Below, piece after piece: positions 23,008-33,868 of a stretch of DNA of 64,000 bases (position 1 is the stretch's first letter; each line of letters opens with the position of its first letter). This DNA is from Cycas panzhihuaensis (taxonomy: Eukaryota > Cycadophyta): positions 125,123,741 through 125,187,740 of the forward strand of contig CM041465.1 in the NCBI GenBank assembly GCA_023213395.1, written 5' to 3'. The translations under genes were made by a program, and so were the position numbers. The notes beneath the pieces were generated by a model that saw only the letters and a list, made by a program, of their open reading frames with translations, did no database searches and was not told the DNA's origin.

Positions 23008-23683
23008 CTTCAGTTGTGTGGTATAAGTTTCCTTCATCAAACGAGGACATTGTTTCCTCACTCGCAATAGTTGTGCTTGATCCGTTGTCTGGTATCACCT
23101 CAATAGAATTATTTCCCAACGTCGGAAGGACCATTTCATTCCCACCATCTGATAATGTAAAAGTTACATCTCTCCAACTTTGGAGACACTGCGTTTTGTA
23201 CAACCATGGTCTCCCCAATAAGGTCAAATAGGGTGTTGCACTCTTCTCTATTTCCACAATTGTGAAATCAATTCTGACAACAATCCCTGCCACATCCACC
23301 TTGATGTTGGCAAGTTTTCCCACAGGACTTACCAACAATTCATTTGCCAATTTTAACAAATAAGTAACTGCTTCTAGCTTTGGGCTCCCCAACTTCCGCC
23401 ATGTCGAGGTTGGTAATACGTTTACAATAGCTCCTCCATCCATGATTACCCTTGAGAATTTTTCTCCCAATACAATGATTGTTACTATTGGGTCCATATC
23501 GAATGATGGCATTGCTTTCTTTAAACTCTTAGTGATTTCTTGTCGTTGTAGTATTCCTCCTTTGATCCAATCTATTACTTGACATAAGGGAATTGTCAAT
23601 TGCAATTGTTTGACTAAGTTTTCCATTAACAACAACATCCGTGGAATATCTTCTGCCGATAAAACCTTAAACAATTCCTCCAT
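23008..23683 (-). pseudogene. gypsy-A protease segment, copy 2
   Basis: Second copy of the 665-bp duplicated segment (23008-23672), continuing into the gag-protease junction. Same DGGAIVNVLP active site as copy 1. This copy is joined upstream to the gag of gypsy-A through LLLMENLVKQLQLTIPLCQ, so it is the original; copy 1 is cut off from gag by the chromovirus. Confidence 0.87.
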
Positions 23684-25628
23684 TTATACCATTTGAGGTT
23701 GTGCTTTCTGTTCTTCCGGTACTTTTTCTTTCTCCTTTTGTCTGTTTTTCCTTACATATACGTGTTTTGTTTCCGGTTTGCCCATTGGTAGCATAGTCTC
23801 AGTTTAGGCTAATTCTTCTAATACCTGCTTTGCTTGTTTGAATCTGTTTATCCCGGTTTGGGGGTTTGGGTATTCTTCATCCATGTTCTCTTTTTGCTTC
23901 TTTGGAGTTTCACATTTTTGTTGTTCTCCGAAATGATAGTCATTAGATTGATTGCTTTCGCTTTCCCCTTGCAATCTTCCGTTCTATGCTCGCTTCGCCC
24001 ACAATTGTTGCATACGAACGGTTTGTGTTCGTACCCCTGTTTAGTTGGGCATTCTGATTTTCAATGTTCGAATTGTAGACATATCAGACATCTCCCCATT
24101 GCTTGCCTCTTCTTTGAGGATTCCTGTGTGCTCCTCATTGTGTATATATTTCGAGGTGGGTTGCCTCCTCTTCCCCTGTCTCGTCCTCTTTAAGCCCTTC
24201 CTCTAGGATTGTAAAAACAATCCTTGGTTGTGTGACTATCCATGTCACATATATGGCACCATTTATCCTTTTGGTGCATTGGATTGTTTTTTGGATTGAT
24301 TTCGCATTTCTTGGCTGTATGCGAACTTTCCTCACAAATTTGGCACCATTTCTTGACTTTAAATTCTTGGTCCTTCTTTTTCTTTACTACTTCCTCCTCT
24401 TTGTTGTTTCTCATCTTAAGTCTTGCTACTTCCCTTCTTAGAGCTTCAACTTCTATCTCTGCTTCAAAATCCAACGCCAACTCTCGAGCATTTTTTGAAA
24501 AATTTTAGTGGATGTGCATGCATCATAGACCTTAATTTTTCATTTAATCCTCTGACGAAATAGTTTTTCATGTTGTGATCTGTAACTATTTCATTAATCA
24601 TGTTGGCAGCAATGATTTTCATACGACTGATGTAGATTAACACTGATTTCCCAGGTCTTTGCTTTATTTCTCTTAGGATAATCTCTATAGCTTCATTGCT
24701 TCGGAATTTCTAAAATATTTCCTCAAAGGATTTCTTTATATTTGCCCATGTTTCTATTTTATTCAATTCTTTGCACCATAACAATGGTACTCCCCTTAGT
24801 GTGCAAGCAAATCTCGCCTTTATTTCATCTTCATCTATGATTTTTTTCACACTGACCAAATTTCGGAATAAATACACATGGTCTGCTGCATCTGAGGTGT
24901 CATTGAAGATAAGTTTACCAAAATCTCTGAAATCGTCCATCCTTGGTGACTGCATTGGTGTCCCACCCAGTGGTGATCCTTCTCTTTTACCTCATCAAAG
25001 GGTTCTACTCCTTCTCCACCCTTCACTTTAGGTGGTGTATGTGGGGTGCTTGGTGTAGCACTATCCCTTCCAAATAGGGGATTCTTGAATGGCGTTTTTA
25101 GATGTATTGGCTCTGATACTCCTAGCACTTGTATTGTCAATGGTGTGACCACTATATATGATTGCTCAGACCTCCTGTCCGACGAATTCTCAAAAATTGT
25201 CTTGTTAATTTATTCTCCCAATATGTCGAGGGACCTTCCTCTACCTTCTCGCTATCATTCAGGTCCTTCGGGGTATCACCCACAGGTGTATTTTCTTCCT
25301 TCCTTAGGGTGTCATTGTGTTCCACATTTACTTCTAGTTTTTCCTCCTTTTCTAGGCTTAAAAGGTCATATTTGATTGGAGCAGGTGTTAATACCATTTG
25401 CTCGCCATTATTTTCCTCTCCTTGTTCTTGAGGTGTCTGGGCTCCACTTGCCTCAGCTTCTTCAACGGATTGTCCCTTAGTCTCGTTATTATGTAAACTT
25501 AATCTTTTTACTCTTCTTAATTTTGACTCCTTTGGCCATCGTAATGCCCTATGTCTACTTATTTCTTTCCCCTTTGGTGAAGTATCCTTTTGTGGCTCTC
25601 CTGCCTTCGAAGGCCTCTTAGGTGGCAT
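23684..25628 (-). pseudogene. gypsy-A gag with several CCHC knuckles
   Basis: Starts MPPKRPSKAGEPQK at 25628 with a basic, Ser/Glu-rich head. Capsid motifs are at 24710-24955 (KARFACTLRGVPLLWCKELN). An in-frame TAG at 24710-24712 lies at the same codon as one in gypsy-B. Then come knuckles CQICEESSHTAKKC and CHICDMDSHTTKDC (24190-24480), with further Cys/His sets in a shifted frame toward 23950. Frame changes near 24190 and 25150 break it. Confidence 0.85.
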
Positions 25629-25751
25629 TGGAAGGTCCCCTTGCTGTTAGAGGTTTAGTTACAGCCTGCCATCATGACAACAGCCAGGGTCCTCTACCCT
25701 TTAAACCTTCTCTCCTTAGCAAACTCCTGGCCCTAGTCCCTCCTCAATGGA

Positions 25752-25768
25752 CGTAGGCAACGGAACCA
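25752..25768 (-). promoter_or_regulatory. gypsy-A primer-binding site candidate
   Basis: In sense TGGTTCCGTTGCCTACG, one base from the LTR end. The same site is in gypsy-B (38671-38687) and a variant in gypsy-G (62513-62529). It differs by two bases over the first 13 from the TGGCGCCGTTGCC type I recall for Athila-like elements. Confidence 0.6.
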
Positions 25769-25769
25769 A

Positions 25770-26679
25770 TGTTGACATAGATTTCTCACTGCACTTGTGA
25801 GAAAGTACACTTGTCAAGGAATCACTAGTAGTCTAGTCTAAGATACAGTCAACATGCTTCATACACTAGATCATCACAGAGTTATTCACAATTCCATGCA
25901 ATAATGCCACAGATTACACACAACAGTACAGTAAACAACAAATGTCTATCATTCAAGCCTCATAGTACACATAGAATCATCAATTTCCACGTAACTCTTT
26001 CTTTATTAAGCAATAATTTTTTATACAATAGGTGTTGGAATGTATTCCCTATACATTCCAGCTGTATACACTGGATTCTGTCATATACATTCCCCGAAGG
26101 TATGCATCACGGAATGCATCTCCTGTACACAACTTTGTATCACTAAATATATGTCCTGGCTACCGTACCACCATGTGTCTTGAATGCTCGGATCTCACCA
26201 TTGAGAGTATACCATAGGATTGAATCACTCGGCTCTTGCCATTGGAATGGTCCTTGCAGGTTCCCTTAAATGTGCCTTCTTGGTATCTTTTCGTTGAAGG
26301 GTTATGACTCTCTGTCATAACCGTACCCTTTCAACCTTCTATGTACCCTTTCATTAATCACTGATTAGTTACCTTTAACTGTTGTCTTTCCATCCATACG
26401 TCTGTACGTACGTCCTTGGGTGTTGATGTCATTATTCAAGGTATCCACTGGTTCAGTTCTGTCGTGCGTACCCTTGTTGTTTGCTTGCATACTGCAGATG
26501 TTACATATTTTGTATTGCATACCTGTTCAGGTACGCACCTGTTATACGTACCAAAAATGTTGATTTCTTGCTCTTTTCACATCATACACACCTCTGTACG
26601 GTCCATACCTACACTTCAATGATTACACAGCCTACATCTGGTTCCCACATAGCCTAGTGTGCCAAAATATGTCCCAACA
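25770..26679 (-). repeat. gypsy-A 5' LTR
   Basis: 910 bp, TGTTGACATAG to TGTCCCAACA on the plus strand, followed by the target copy GGCAT (26680-26684). Contains the same ACGTAC and GGAATG word clusters as the 3' LTR. Confidence 0.94.
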
Positions 26680-26684
26680 GGCAT

Positions 26685-27206
26685 ACAAAGCAGTTGCTAC
26701 ATACAAGTTGAAATATGTTCCATTTTCTGTTTCAAAATAATGTATTTGTGACCTTTACAAAGCACCTACATGTAACATTGTTATGGGCCCACAAGCTCAA
26801 AGAATAGTCACTAAATACAGTAGAAAAATCTGTTATTTTTTGTCATAAAAGCTCTTATCTACAACTTCTAAACAGGTTTTGCAATAGCTTCAAAATTGCT
26901 CCAAAATAGGCTTTAAAATAGCCTTTAATAGCAGCTCCAAACAAGCTTCAAAACAACCTTTAACAGCATCATAGTCACCCCTTCAAATGATTGAAAATGG
27001 TGATAAGATAGCCCCAAATATATCTAAAAAACAATCCTAAAAATATGCATAAAAATGCAACAAAAAACAACTTCAAATATTTTGAAAAATTACTACAAAC
27101 AAGTCACTAATCAAGCACAAAATCAGGTTCCTAAAATAGCTTCAAATAGTTCTAAAAGATGAATAAAAACAAACTCTAAAATGCTGCCCTCAAGGATTCA
27201 AACCTT
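26685..27206 (-). other. Leader of a minus-strand copia (copia-F), AT-rich
   Basis: About 520 bp with no ORF, lying inside (left of) an inverted primer site and LTR. Repeats of AATAGCTTCAAA/AATAGCCTTTAA-like words occur around 26880-26960. Contiguous with 12582-12960 once gypsy-A is removed. Confidence 0.5.
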
Positions 27207-27414
27207 GGACTCTGATACCATGTTCAAAATGAGATGGAGGCTCTAACAGCATATTAGAATGTAAATCATGCAGCTTTGATACCACTTGTTGAAAAATAAG
27301 ATCAAGATGGTGAATGAAAGATAAACAATAAGGCACAAGAGAGATTAAGCATGTACAAGTTAACACAATGAAATGAGAGAGTGGCCAATCCTCAAATTAG
27401 AACATATCACAACA
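27207..27414 (-). mobile_element. copia-F primer site and partial 5' LTR, inverted relative to copia-4
   Basis: The primer site reads TGGTATCAGAGTCC in sense (27207-27220). The LTR from 27221 reads leftwards as ...TTTTGAACA and matches the copia-4 LTR through its 3' part, including the internal motif TGGTATCAAAGC (27276-27287). It is cut at 27414, where copia-3 coding sequence starts. The B-box-like GGTTTGAATCC follows the primer site. Confidence 0.7.
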
Positions 27415-27416
27415 AA

Positions 27417-28922
27417 AACAGTGACAATACTTGGATTGTTGACTGAGGAGCATCATGTAACATGATTGGAGACGTAGATTTGCTATATGATATTGGTGAA
27501 AGCAAAGGGCAAATTGTTACCTTTGGTAATAATCAAATGTTACTAGTATATGCTATGCAAAACATTGCCTCCTTCCACACTTCAGACAATCGTGCTTTAA
27601 CATTTCCCATTGGTGATGCATTCTTGGTGCCTCCAATGCCCAAAAACTCGTTATCTGATAGCCAACTTGATAAGCAATAGATGAGAATATTGTTCAAAAA
27701 TGGAAAATGTACAATCAGTGATAAAAATGATCAAGTGGTCGCCATTGGTCATGATGACCATGGACCATACAAACTAGATGCATCTAATGTAACAGTTGAT
27801 ACTTCACAGGCCTATTTCACTCAGCCTTTGACTAAGGAAAAATTATGGCACAACATGCTAGGTCATTTGGACCTAAAAAGCAACTAATTAATGTTCCAAA
27901 AAGACATGGTGTTTATCCTTCTAAAAATTTCAGCAGCTAAGTACCTTTGTGAAGCATGTATTATGGGGAAACAACATAGAGAGCCTTTTCAAAAAGGCAA
28001 AGCATGGTGAGCATCACAATTGTTGCGACAGCTTCATACTAATATCTGTGGACCCATGTCCACACCATCTCTTGGAGGAGTTTTATATTACATCACTTTC
28101 ATCGACGACTTCACTCTCAAAGTTTGGGTATACTGCATCAAACACAAATCTAAAGCATCAGCCAAGTTCAAAGAGTTCAAACTTACAGTGGAGAAGGAAC
28201 CAAATAAGCAAATCAAAATATTGCATTTTGATAATGGAGGTGAATTTACTTCAAGAGAGTTCAACCAATTTTGCATTGATCAATGCATTAACAAACAACT
28301 CATTGTTCCATATACACCACAACAAAATGAGGTAGTTGAGAGGATGAATAGGACTTTGACTAACAAAGCCAAAGCTATGATGCATGTCAAAGACCTTCTA
28401 TTAACCTACTGGGAAAAGCACTTTACACAACAACTTATGCCACCAATAGAAGCTCTACAATGGCAATCTGTGACATGACACCAGAGGAGGCTTGGACTGG
28501 CAAGAAGCCAGTTGTCAGCCACTTACACACTTTCATGTGCATAGCCTACAGGCATATTCCCCAACAACAAAGGCATAAATTAAACAACAAAAGTCTAAAA
28601 AGCATCTTCATTGGTTATTCAGTTAACAGCAAAGCATATAGAATTCACAATCCCATTGTGATAAAAATACATGTAACCAGAGATGTAATATTTGTAGAAG
28701 AAAATGAGAAAATAGACTAAGCATCCATCCATCTTCCTCTTGACAAAGGAAAACACATTGTTGATGACTTTCTTCCCTCACAATCATCAACGCCATGTAC
28801 ATCTTCTGCTCCTATATCTTTTTCGTCCATATCAACTCCATCTTCTTCATATTCTAGCAATGTTTTTGATGATTGCATGCTCAAAACATTGAGTTCACAA
28901 CTATAATAACAAAGAAACTACC
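27417..28922 (+). pseudogene. copia-3 pol, N-terminal part (PR, IN)
   Basis: Protease begins near 27417: TWIVD, a stop (TGA) where Ser is expected, then GASCNM, so the active-site triplet is broken. GAG-pre-integrase at 27681-27887. Integrase core at 28020-28478 with TFIDDFTLKVW and then LHFDNGGEFTSREF, where Asp follows Phe rather than the usual Thr. The glutamate motif QQNEVVERMNRT is at 28320-28350. The linker ends at 28922 inside TKKLP. Confidence 0.88.
28918..28922. repeat. Target-site duplication of gypsy-B, left (CTACC)
   Basis: CTACC directly left of the gypsy-B LTR, repeated exactly at 39515-39519. The copia-3 frame reads KKLP across the join to KWYTQ. Confidence 0.95.
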
Positions 28923-29753
28923 TGTTGACTAATGTTGTTCCCACTGCACTTGTGGGAACAGTGCACTTGTCAAGGTTACACAGGCTATAGTCTAATTAGG
29001 ATACTGTCAACATGGTTATTCACATACATTCCACAAATTATTCACAGAAGTATATCACAATAGTACACAGCAGCACAGAATTCAACACATATTCAGCACT
29101 TCATCCTTATAAACACAGAGAATACACAGTTTTCCACGTAACTCTTCTTTCCATTAAGTAATAAGTTCAATTACACAGGGGGCTGGAATGCATTCCTGTG
29201 CATTCCACCAGCATACACTCTTTCTGTTACATACATATCCAGATGGTACTTATCAATAAACATAGCTCCAATTGGTTGTCATGCATGCTGGCATCTGTAC
29301 CATTGCGTACCCTGAATATTCGGCTCTCACCCTAACCGAATGGTCCATACGTACCTCCTTAAATGTGCCTCTTCATACCTTTTGGATGAAGGGTTATGAC
29401 TGCCTGTCATAACCGTACCCCTTCAGTCATGCGTACCTTTTCCTTAATCATTAGTTATACACTTAACTAATGTCTTCATCATGTCTCAGACGTCCGCACG
29501 CACGCCCTGCGCCTCCTGGGCTTTCACTAGTCCCGTACTGTCGTGCGTACCACTTCCGTTCAGTTCCGTTCCGCTGCTGGTATGTATCTGTGTTACGTAC
29601 CTATTCCAGGTACGCACCTATCAAATGTACCTGCACGCCGGGTTTTTTCACGCTTCGCCTTGTGCATTCTCCGCACGGTCCGCATTGCACATCTAAGGTT
29701 ACCCACCTACCTCTAGTCTTCCAATGACCATATGATCAATTTATGCCCCAACA
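28923..29753 (-). repeat. gypsy-B 3' LTR
   Basis: 831 bp, TGTTGACTAATG to TGCCCCAACA on the plus strand; pairs with 38689-39514. Contains clusters of GTACC, ACGTACC and CATTCC words. Confidence 0.95.
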
Positions 29754-29847
29754 TCTATCCCGGTCAATAAGATGGGTTTGAGCATCCTTGCTCAACAAAA
29801 CTCCAAAAATTTTTCAAAATTTTGGGGTATTCCTCCCTCGCTCTGCC

Positions 29848-30933
29848 TCAAGGCAACTCCTGTTGCCTCTGTCCTGCTAGAATTTCTTCATTAATCTGTG
29901 TTAAGGTAGCAATGATAGCATCTTTTTCCTTAATTTTATCTTGAAGGGCAGCTATCTCGGCTTTATACCCTTCCTCCATTTCTTGAATAAGCTGAATTAT
30001 TGGTCCTGATTTATTGTGTGGTGTGGGAGGTGCTGAGGTTTCACCTGCTTCCATTGCTGGAGGGAAGTCTTCCCATTCTTCCCAAGAGGCCTCTACTTCT
30101 TCTTCCTCCTCCCTTGATTCCTCTTCACCTTTCTTCCGTTTACCTCTTTTGTGGACAGCCTGTTTTGTCCGATGTGGAATAGGTGTTCCTGGGGTTTTCT
30201 GCAACTAGGTAAGTACCTTCTGCATTTGTTTTTGAACCCTTCTTTTTGCTTCCGGCCGTTAATCAGATTCCGGGAATTCACGCCTTCGCTTGATTATTAT
30301 AGGTTCCTGCGGAGAAATGGTGGTTCTGGTTAGTTGTTCTTCTGGACATTGATAAAACAAGATAGCCAATAGCAAGGAGGGATGTCGAAAGGGATGTGTC
30401 CTGATCTCCTTGAGTTGCTGCCTCATGTTTTCTGCCAAGAATTCGGACCAATTCAGTTTCTCTCCTTCCCGAATTTTTAATAACACTGGCATCATGCCTC
30501 CCGGAATGTATGTATACTTTCGTTTGGACAAAAATCGGGAATTTATAACTTTTGCTACCCATTGTAGTCTGATATCAATGATATCTGCTACACGAATTCC
30601 ACCAAACATTATTTGAGTATTTGGTTGACATAATTCTCTTAACCACATTTCACGGTCAACCACTGACCTCTTGGTACCCAGGGGAATTTCTCCTTCATTT
30701 GGGAGTTTTGTTATGGTATAAATTATTTCTGCATCCATCTTGACCTTCCTGCTATCTTCCTTCAGTGCCAACAGGATCCGGTCCATGAATTCCGGGTCAT
30801 AATACATCGGATTGCAATAAATTTAGTCTCCCCATCCTGCTTGTTTTACCCTGGTCTGAAATTGAGCTGGTAGAGCTTCCAATTCCTGCTTGAGCTTTGG
30901 TACAAATGCCTCTTGGCATCCTGCTATCCTCAT
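29848..30933 (-). pseudogene. gypsy-B extra ORF downstream of pol (aORF)
   Basis: Starts MRIAGCQEAFVPKL at 30933 and is nearly open for about 360 codons, with stops near 30814 and 30258 and one near 30206. The N-terminal part has VKQAGWG; the core has GIRVADIIDIRLQWVAKVIN, KYTYIPGGMMPVL, LNWSEFLAENMRQQL and THPFRHPSLLLAILFYQ; then a Lys-rich segment, a Glu-rich segment, and a coiled coil EMEEGYKAEIAALQDKIKEK. The core is close to gypsy-A and recognisable in gypsy-D and -E. No membrane helix is seen. The likeness to Athila/Tat plant-transposon ORFs is weak; function unknown. Confidence 0.8.
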
Positions 30934-31189
30934 TGTGGCTGTGGAATCCCAGAGATAGCTGAAAATAACCTAAGAGTACAAATTAGAACCCTACGTGCGT
31001 ACCTTTTGGGTATGCTTGCCGTTTTTATGAAATTTTGTGCCGAGATGCATACCAGAGTCACTTTTCCTTCTTGCTGGGTCGTACGGTTGCTTGACGGAAA
31101 ATCCGGAGTTGATTCGTCCGTCTTTTTTGCAATCGCGATCATGGGAATGCTCGCAGGTAAGTAATGTTTTGTCATATTCACTATTTTGT

Positions 31190-31615
31190 CTTATACGTGC
31201 TTTTGGTACGTATAATGTTATTCGCCTCCACCGTGCGTACTAATTACGTACTTTTTAGGTACGTAGAATGTAACTAGGCACTTAGGTTTACTTTCCATTG
31301 TGTGTACCCGACTACGTACTTTTTAGGTACGTATAATGTAACTGGGCACTTAGGCTTACTTTCCACTGTGCCTACCCGACTATGTACTTTCTAGGTACGT
31401 ATAATGTAACTAGGTAACTTAAATCTTCTTTTCACTATGCGTACCCGACTGCGTACTTTTCAGGTACGTATAGTGTAATTTTGATTCACTTTTTTGAATT
31501 GTGCGTACTGGACTGTATTTCCCCGGTACTTATAGTGTAATTTTTTAAATTTGATCACTTTTTAATCTGTGCGTACCTGGTAACATACCTTTTTGGTACG
31601 TATAATGTATTTTGC
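31190..31615 (-). repeat. gypsy-B tandem GTACGTA hairpin array
   Basis: Seven copies of a unit of 53-70 bp, marked by GGTAC at 31205, 31258, 31326, 31394, 31463, 31525 and 31595. The best units form TACGTAC, a 7-base loop TTTTTAG, and GTACGTA, a perfect small hairpin. It lies between the IN end and the extra ORF. Gypsy-A has four copies in the same place. Confidence 0.88.
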
Positions 31616-31829
31616 TTGTATGCTTTTGAATTTTCCTCTGAATTTTTCAGTTTATGATGTTATTACTTATGTATGTGATGAGTTACGGTTGTTTTTTATT
31701 TTTTCCCTTTTTTTTTTCTCTTTTTCTGTATCCATACCGAACTAGATAATGTCTCGGTATCAAGGCAATTCGTTTTGCCTCAACTTCATGCAACACGATA
31801 TAGTACAACCAGCTGATCCGGCTGGTAAA

Positions 31830-33200
31830 GCTGACCTACTCGATGTATGGTTTCAGTCTACTACCGTTCATCCAAGTTGGTAGCAGTGGTCCATCGATTT
31901 TCCGCAATTGCACCAATCCATTCTCGAAGACTTTTTCTGCCATGTACGGTCCCAACCACCGCATCTTGAGTTTGCCAGGGTGCATTTTGAACTTGCTGTC
32001 GTAAAGCAGCACTTGATCACCTTCTTTGAACTGAGGTTTTCGTAAATGTCAGTCGTGCCATGCTTTTTGTCGTTGTTTCTCTACATTTTGCAACCAATTT
32101 GCCATATGTCGCTTCTCTTCTAATCGCACTAATTCTTCCAATCACTGTCATAAGGACTGGAAGTCATCTAATCGACATTGCATAGCAACTTGTAGACTTT
32201 GTATCTCAAATTCCGTTGGAAGAATGGCTTCTGTGTTGTAGACAAGCTTGAAGGGAGTTTGTCCAATTGATCTTTTATACGTCGTTCGGAACACCCATAG
32301 CACGAATGGCAATTTCTCGGCCCAATCAGATTTGCCGACGTCGCATATCTTACTTAAACAATTCTTGATTATCTTGTTCGAACTTTCCGCTTGGCCATTT
32401 GCTCTCGGATAATAGGGAGTAGATTTCCGATGACTTATCATGAACGCTGATGTCAATGTCTCTATCGTTTGATTCAGAAAGTGGGCGCCTTGGTCGCTCA
32501 CAATTTCCAAGGGGCATCTGAATCGTGTAATAACCACCTCGTATAGAAATTGAGCTGTACTTTCCGCATCGGCTTTTCGTAATGCTCGCGCTTCTACCCA
32601 CTTCGTCATATAGTCAGTTGCCACCAAAATGTATCGGGCTTTCAATCGACAAGCAGCTAGTTTAATTGGCCCCACGAAGTCGAGTCCCTATTTCTCGAAT
32701 GGTGCTAAAGGTAAAATGGGATGTAGGGGTTGGAAATCCTGTCGATTAGGTTTCCCAACTCGCTGGCAATAATAGCAAGCTTGGATCCACTTTCTAACAT
32801 CCTCGAACATGGATGGCCACCAGAATCCGGACATCAAAATTTTTCGCCATGTGGCTAATTTGCCCATGTGTCCACCTGCTACTCCTTCGTGTGCTTGCGA
32901 CATGATTTGGTTGATCTCGTGTGGTCGAACACAATGTCGTAACACTTCGTCTGGTCCCAATTTGTATAATTCCCCATTGATTAGTTGATATGGTTCTGCT
33001 TTTCTGACAAAATTCCTTTTTTCTGTGCGGTCTAATTCTGTCGACACTTCTCCAGTCGCTAAGTATTCTAGTATTCCCTCATACCAATTAGTTGGGACCG
33101 CTTCCACACTGAATAGTGCTGCGTTTGGAAAGTCGTATGGCACTCCCGTGGCTCTTTCCCCATTTGTGATTCTTGACAACTGATCAGGATGATATGGGCT
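31830..33200 (-). pseudogene. gypsy-B integrase
   Basis: The zinc-binding part reads HEGVAGGHMG and CYYCQRVGKP (32688-33000). A TAG at about 32685 stands where Trp is expected after LAPFEK. The catalytic core (32148-32675) shows LVATDYMTKWVEA, IVSDQGAHF and NGQAESSNK, the DDE positions. The C-terminal part (31830-32150) is frame-broken and ends near WMNGSRLKPY. No chromodomain is seen. Integrates cDNA into the chromosome. Confidence 0.9.
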
Positions 33201-33868
33201 TTTCCGGGTTTCACAATGATCTTAAAAGAAAATTCTTGGAACAACATCAACCACCTGCTAATTCGCCCTCGCATGATCGGTTTGTTCACCAAATACATCA
33301 ACGGTTGGTGATCGACGAAGAACAAAAATGGATTTGACAATAGATAGTGTCGGAATTTCTGCAATGCATATACCATGCCGAGTGCTTCCCTCTCTGTCGT
33401 CGTATAATTCTGCTCGGCCTTCGTAAGTTTCCGACTGGCAAAGTATATCGGGTGATCCGTCTTATCGTCACTGGGTTGTGCCAATACGCATCCAATAGCG
33501 TACTGTGACGCATCCACATGTACATGGAAGGTCTTCTTCCAATCGGGAAATCGCAGTATAGGTGCTGCTATGATGGCTTGTTTCAGTGCTTCAAATGCTT
33601 GCTACTATTCCTCCGTCCATTCCCATTCAATGTTCTTTTTCAATAATTCCTCCAGGGGCCCTGATATGTATACATATCCCCTAATGAACTTTCTGTAGTA
33701 TCCCGTCAACCCCAAAAAACCTTTCAGTTGCTTCCTCATAAGTGGCATAGGGAAATGCAGAATTGCAGATACCTTGCCGGATCTCACAAGAATCCTTCCT
33801 TGCTGACTCTGTGCCTCAACAGGTTTCCGAAGGGTACCAGGAAGGTACATTTCTCTGGGTTCAGGCAC
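33068..33868 (-). pseudogene. gypsy-B RNase H
   Basis: Connection region with LKGFLGLTGYYRKFIRGY (33605-33868), then RNase H: MDASQYAIGCVLAQ, NYTTTEREALGMVYALQKFR and FFVDHQPLMYLVN, ending in VKPGKAHIILISCQ. The expected Asp of the HxxD-type end (as in ADxLSR) is altered. A stop near 33604 and a frame change near 33530 interrupt it. Confidence 0.88.

Larger units (their letters stand above)
12966..26679 (-). mobile_element. gypsy-A, Ty3/gypsy element, internally deleted and interrupted
   Basis: Minus-strand element bounded by LTRs of 874 bp (left) and 910 bp (right) and a perfect 5-bp duplication. Internal order in sense: gag, protease, interruption by a chromovirus with duplicated protease segment, second Gag-like domain, a scrap of the IN C terminus, tandem motif array, extra ORF. 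RT, RNase H and the IN core are missing: the sequence jumps from the Gag-like domain to the IN tail near 16015. It shares a plan with gypsy-B and could only have moved with enzymes from a relative. Confidence 0.95.
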
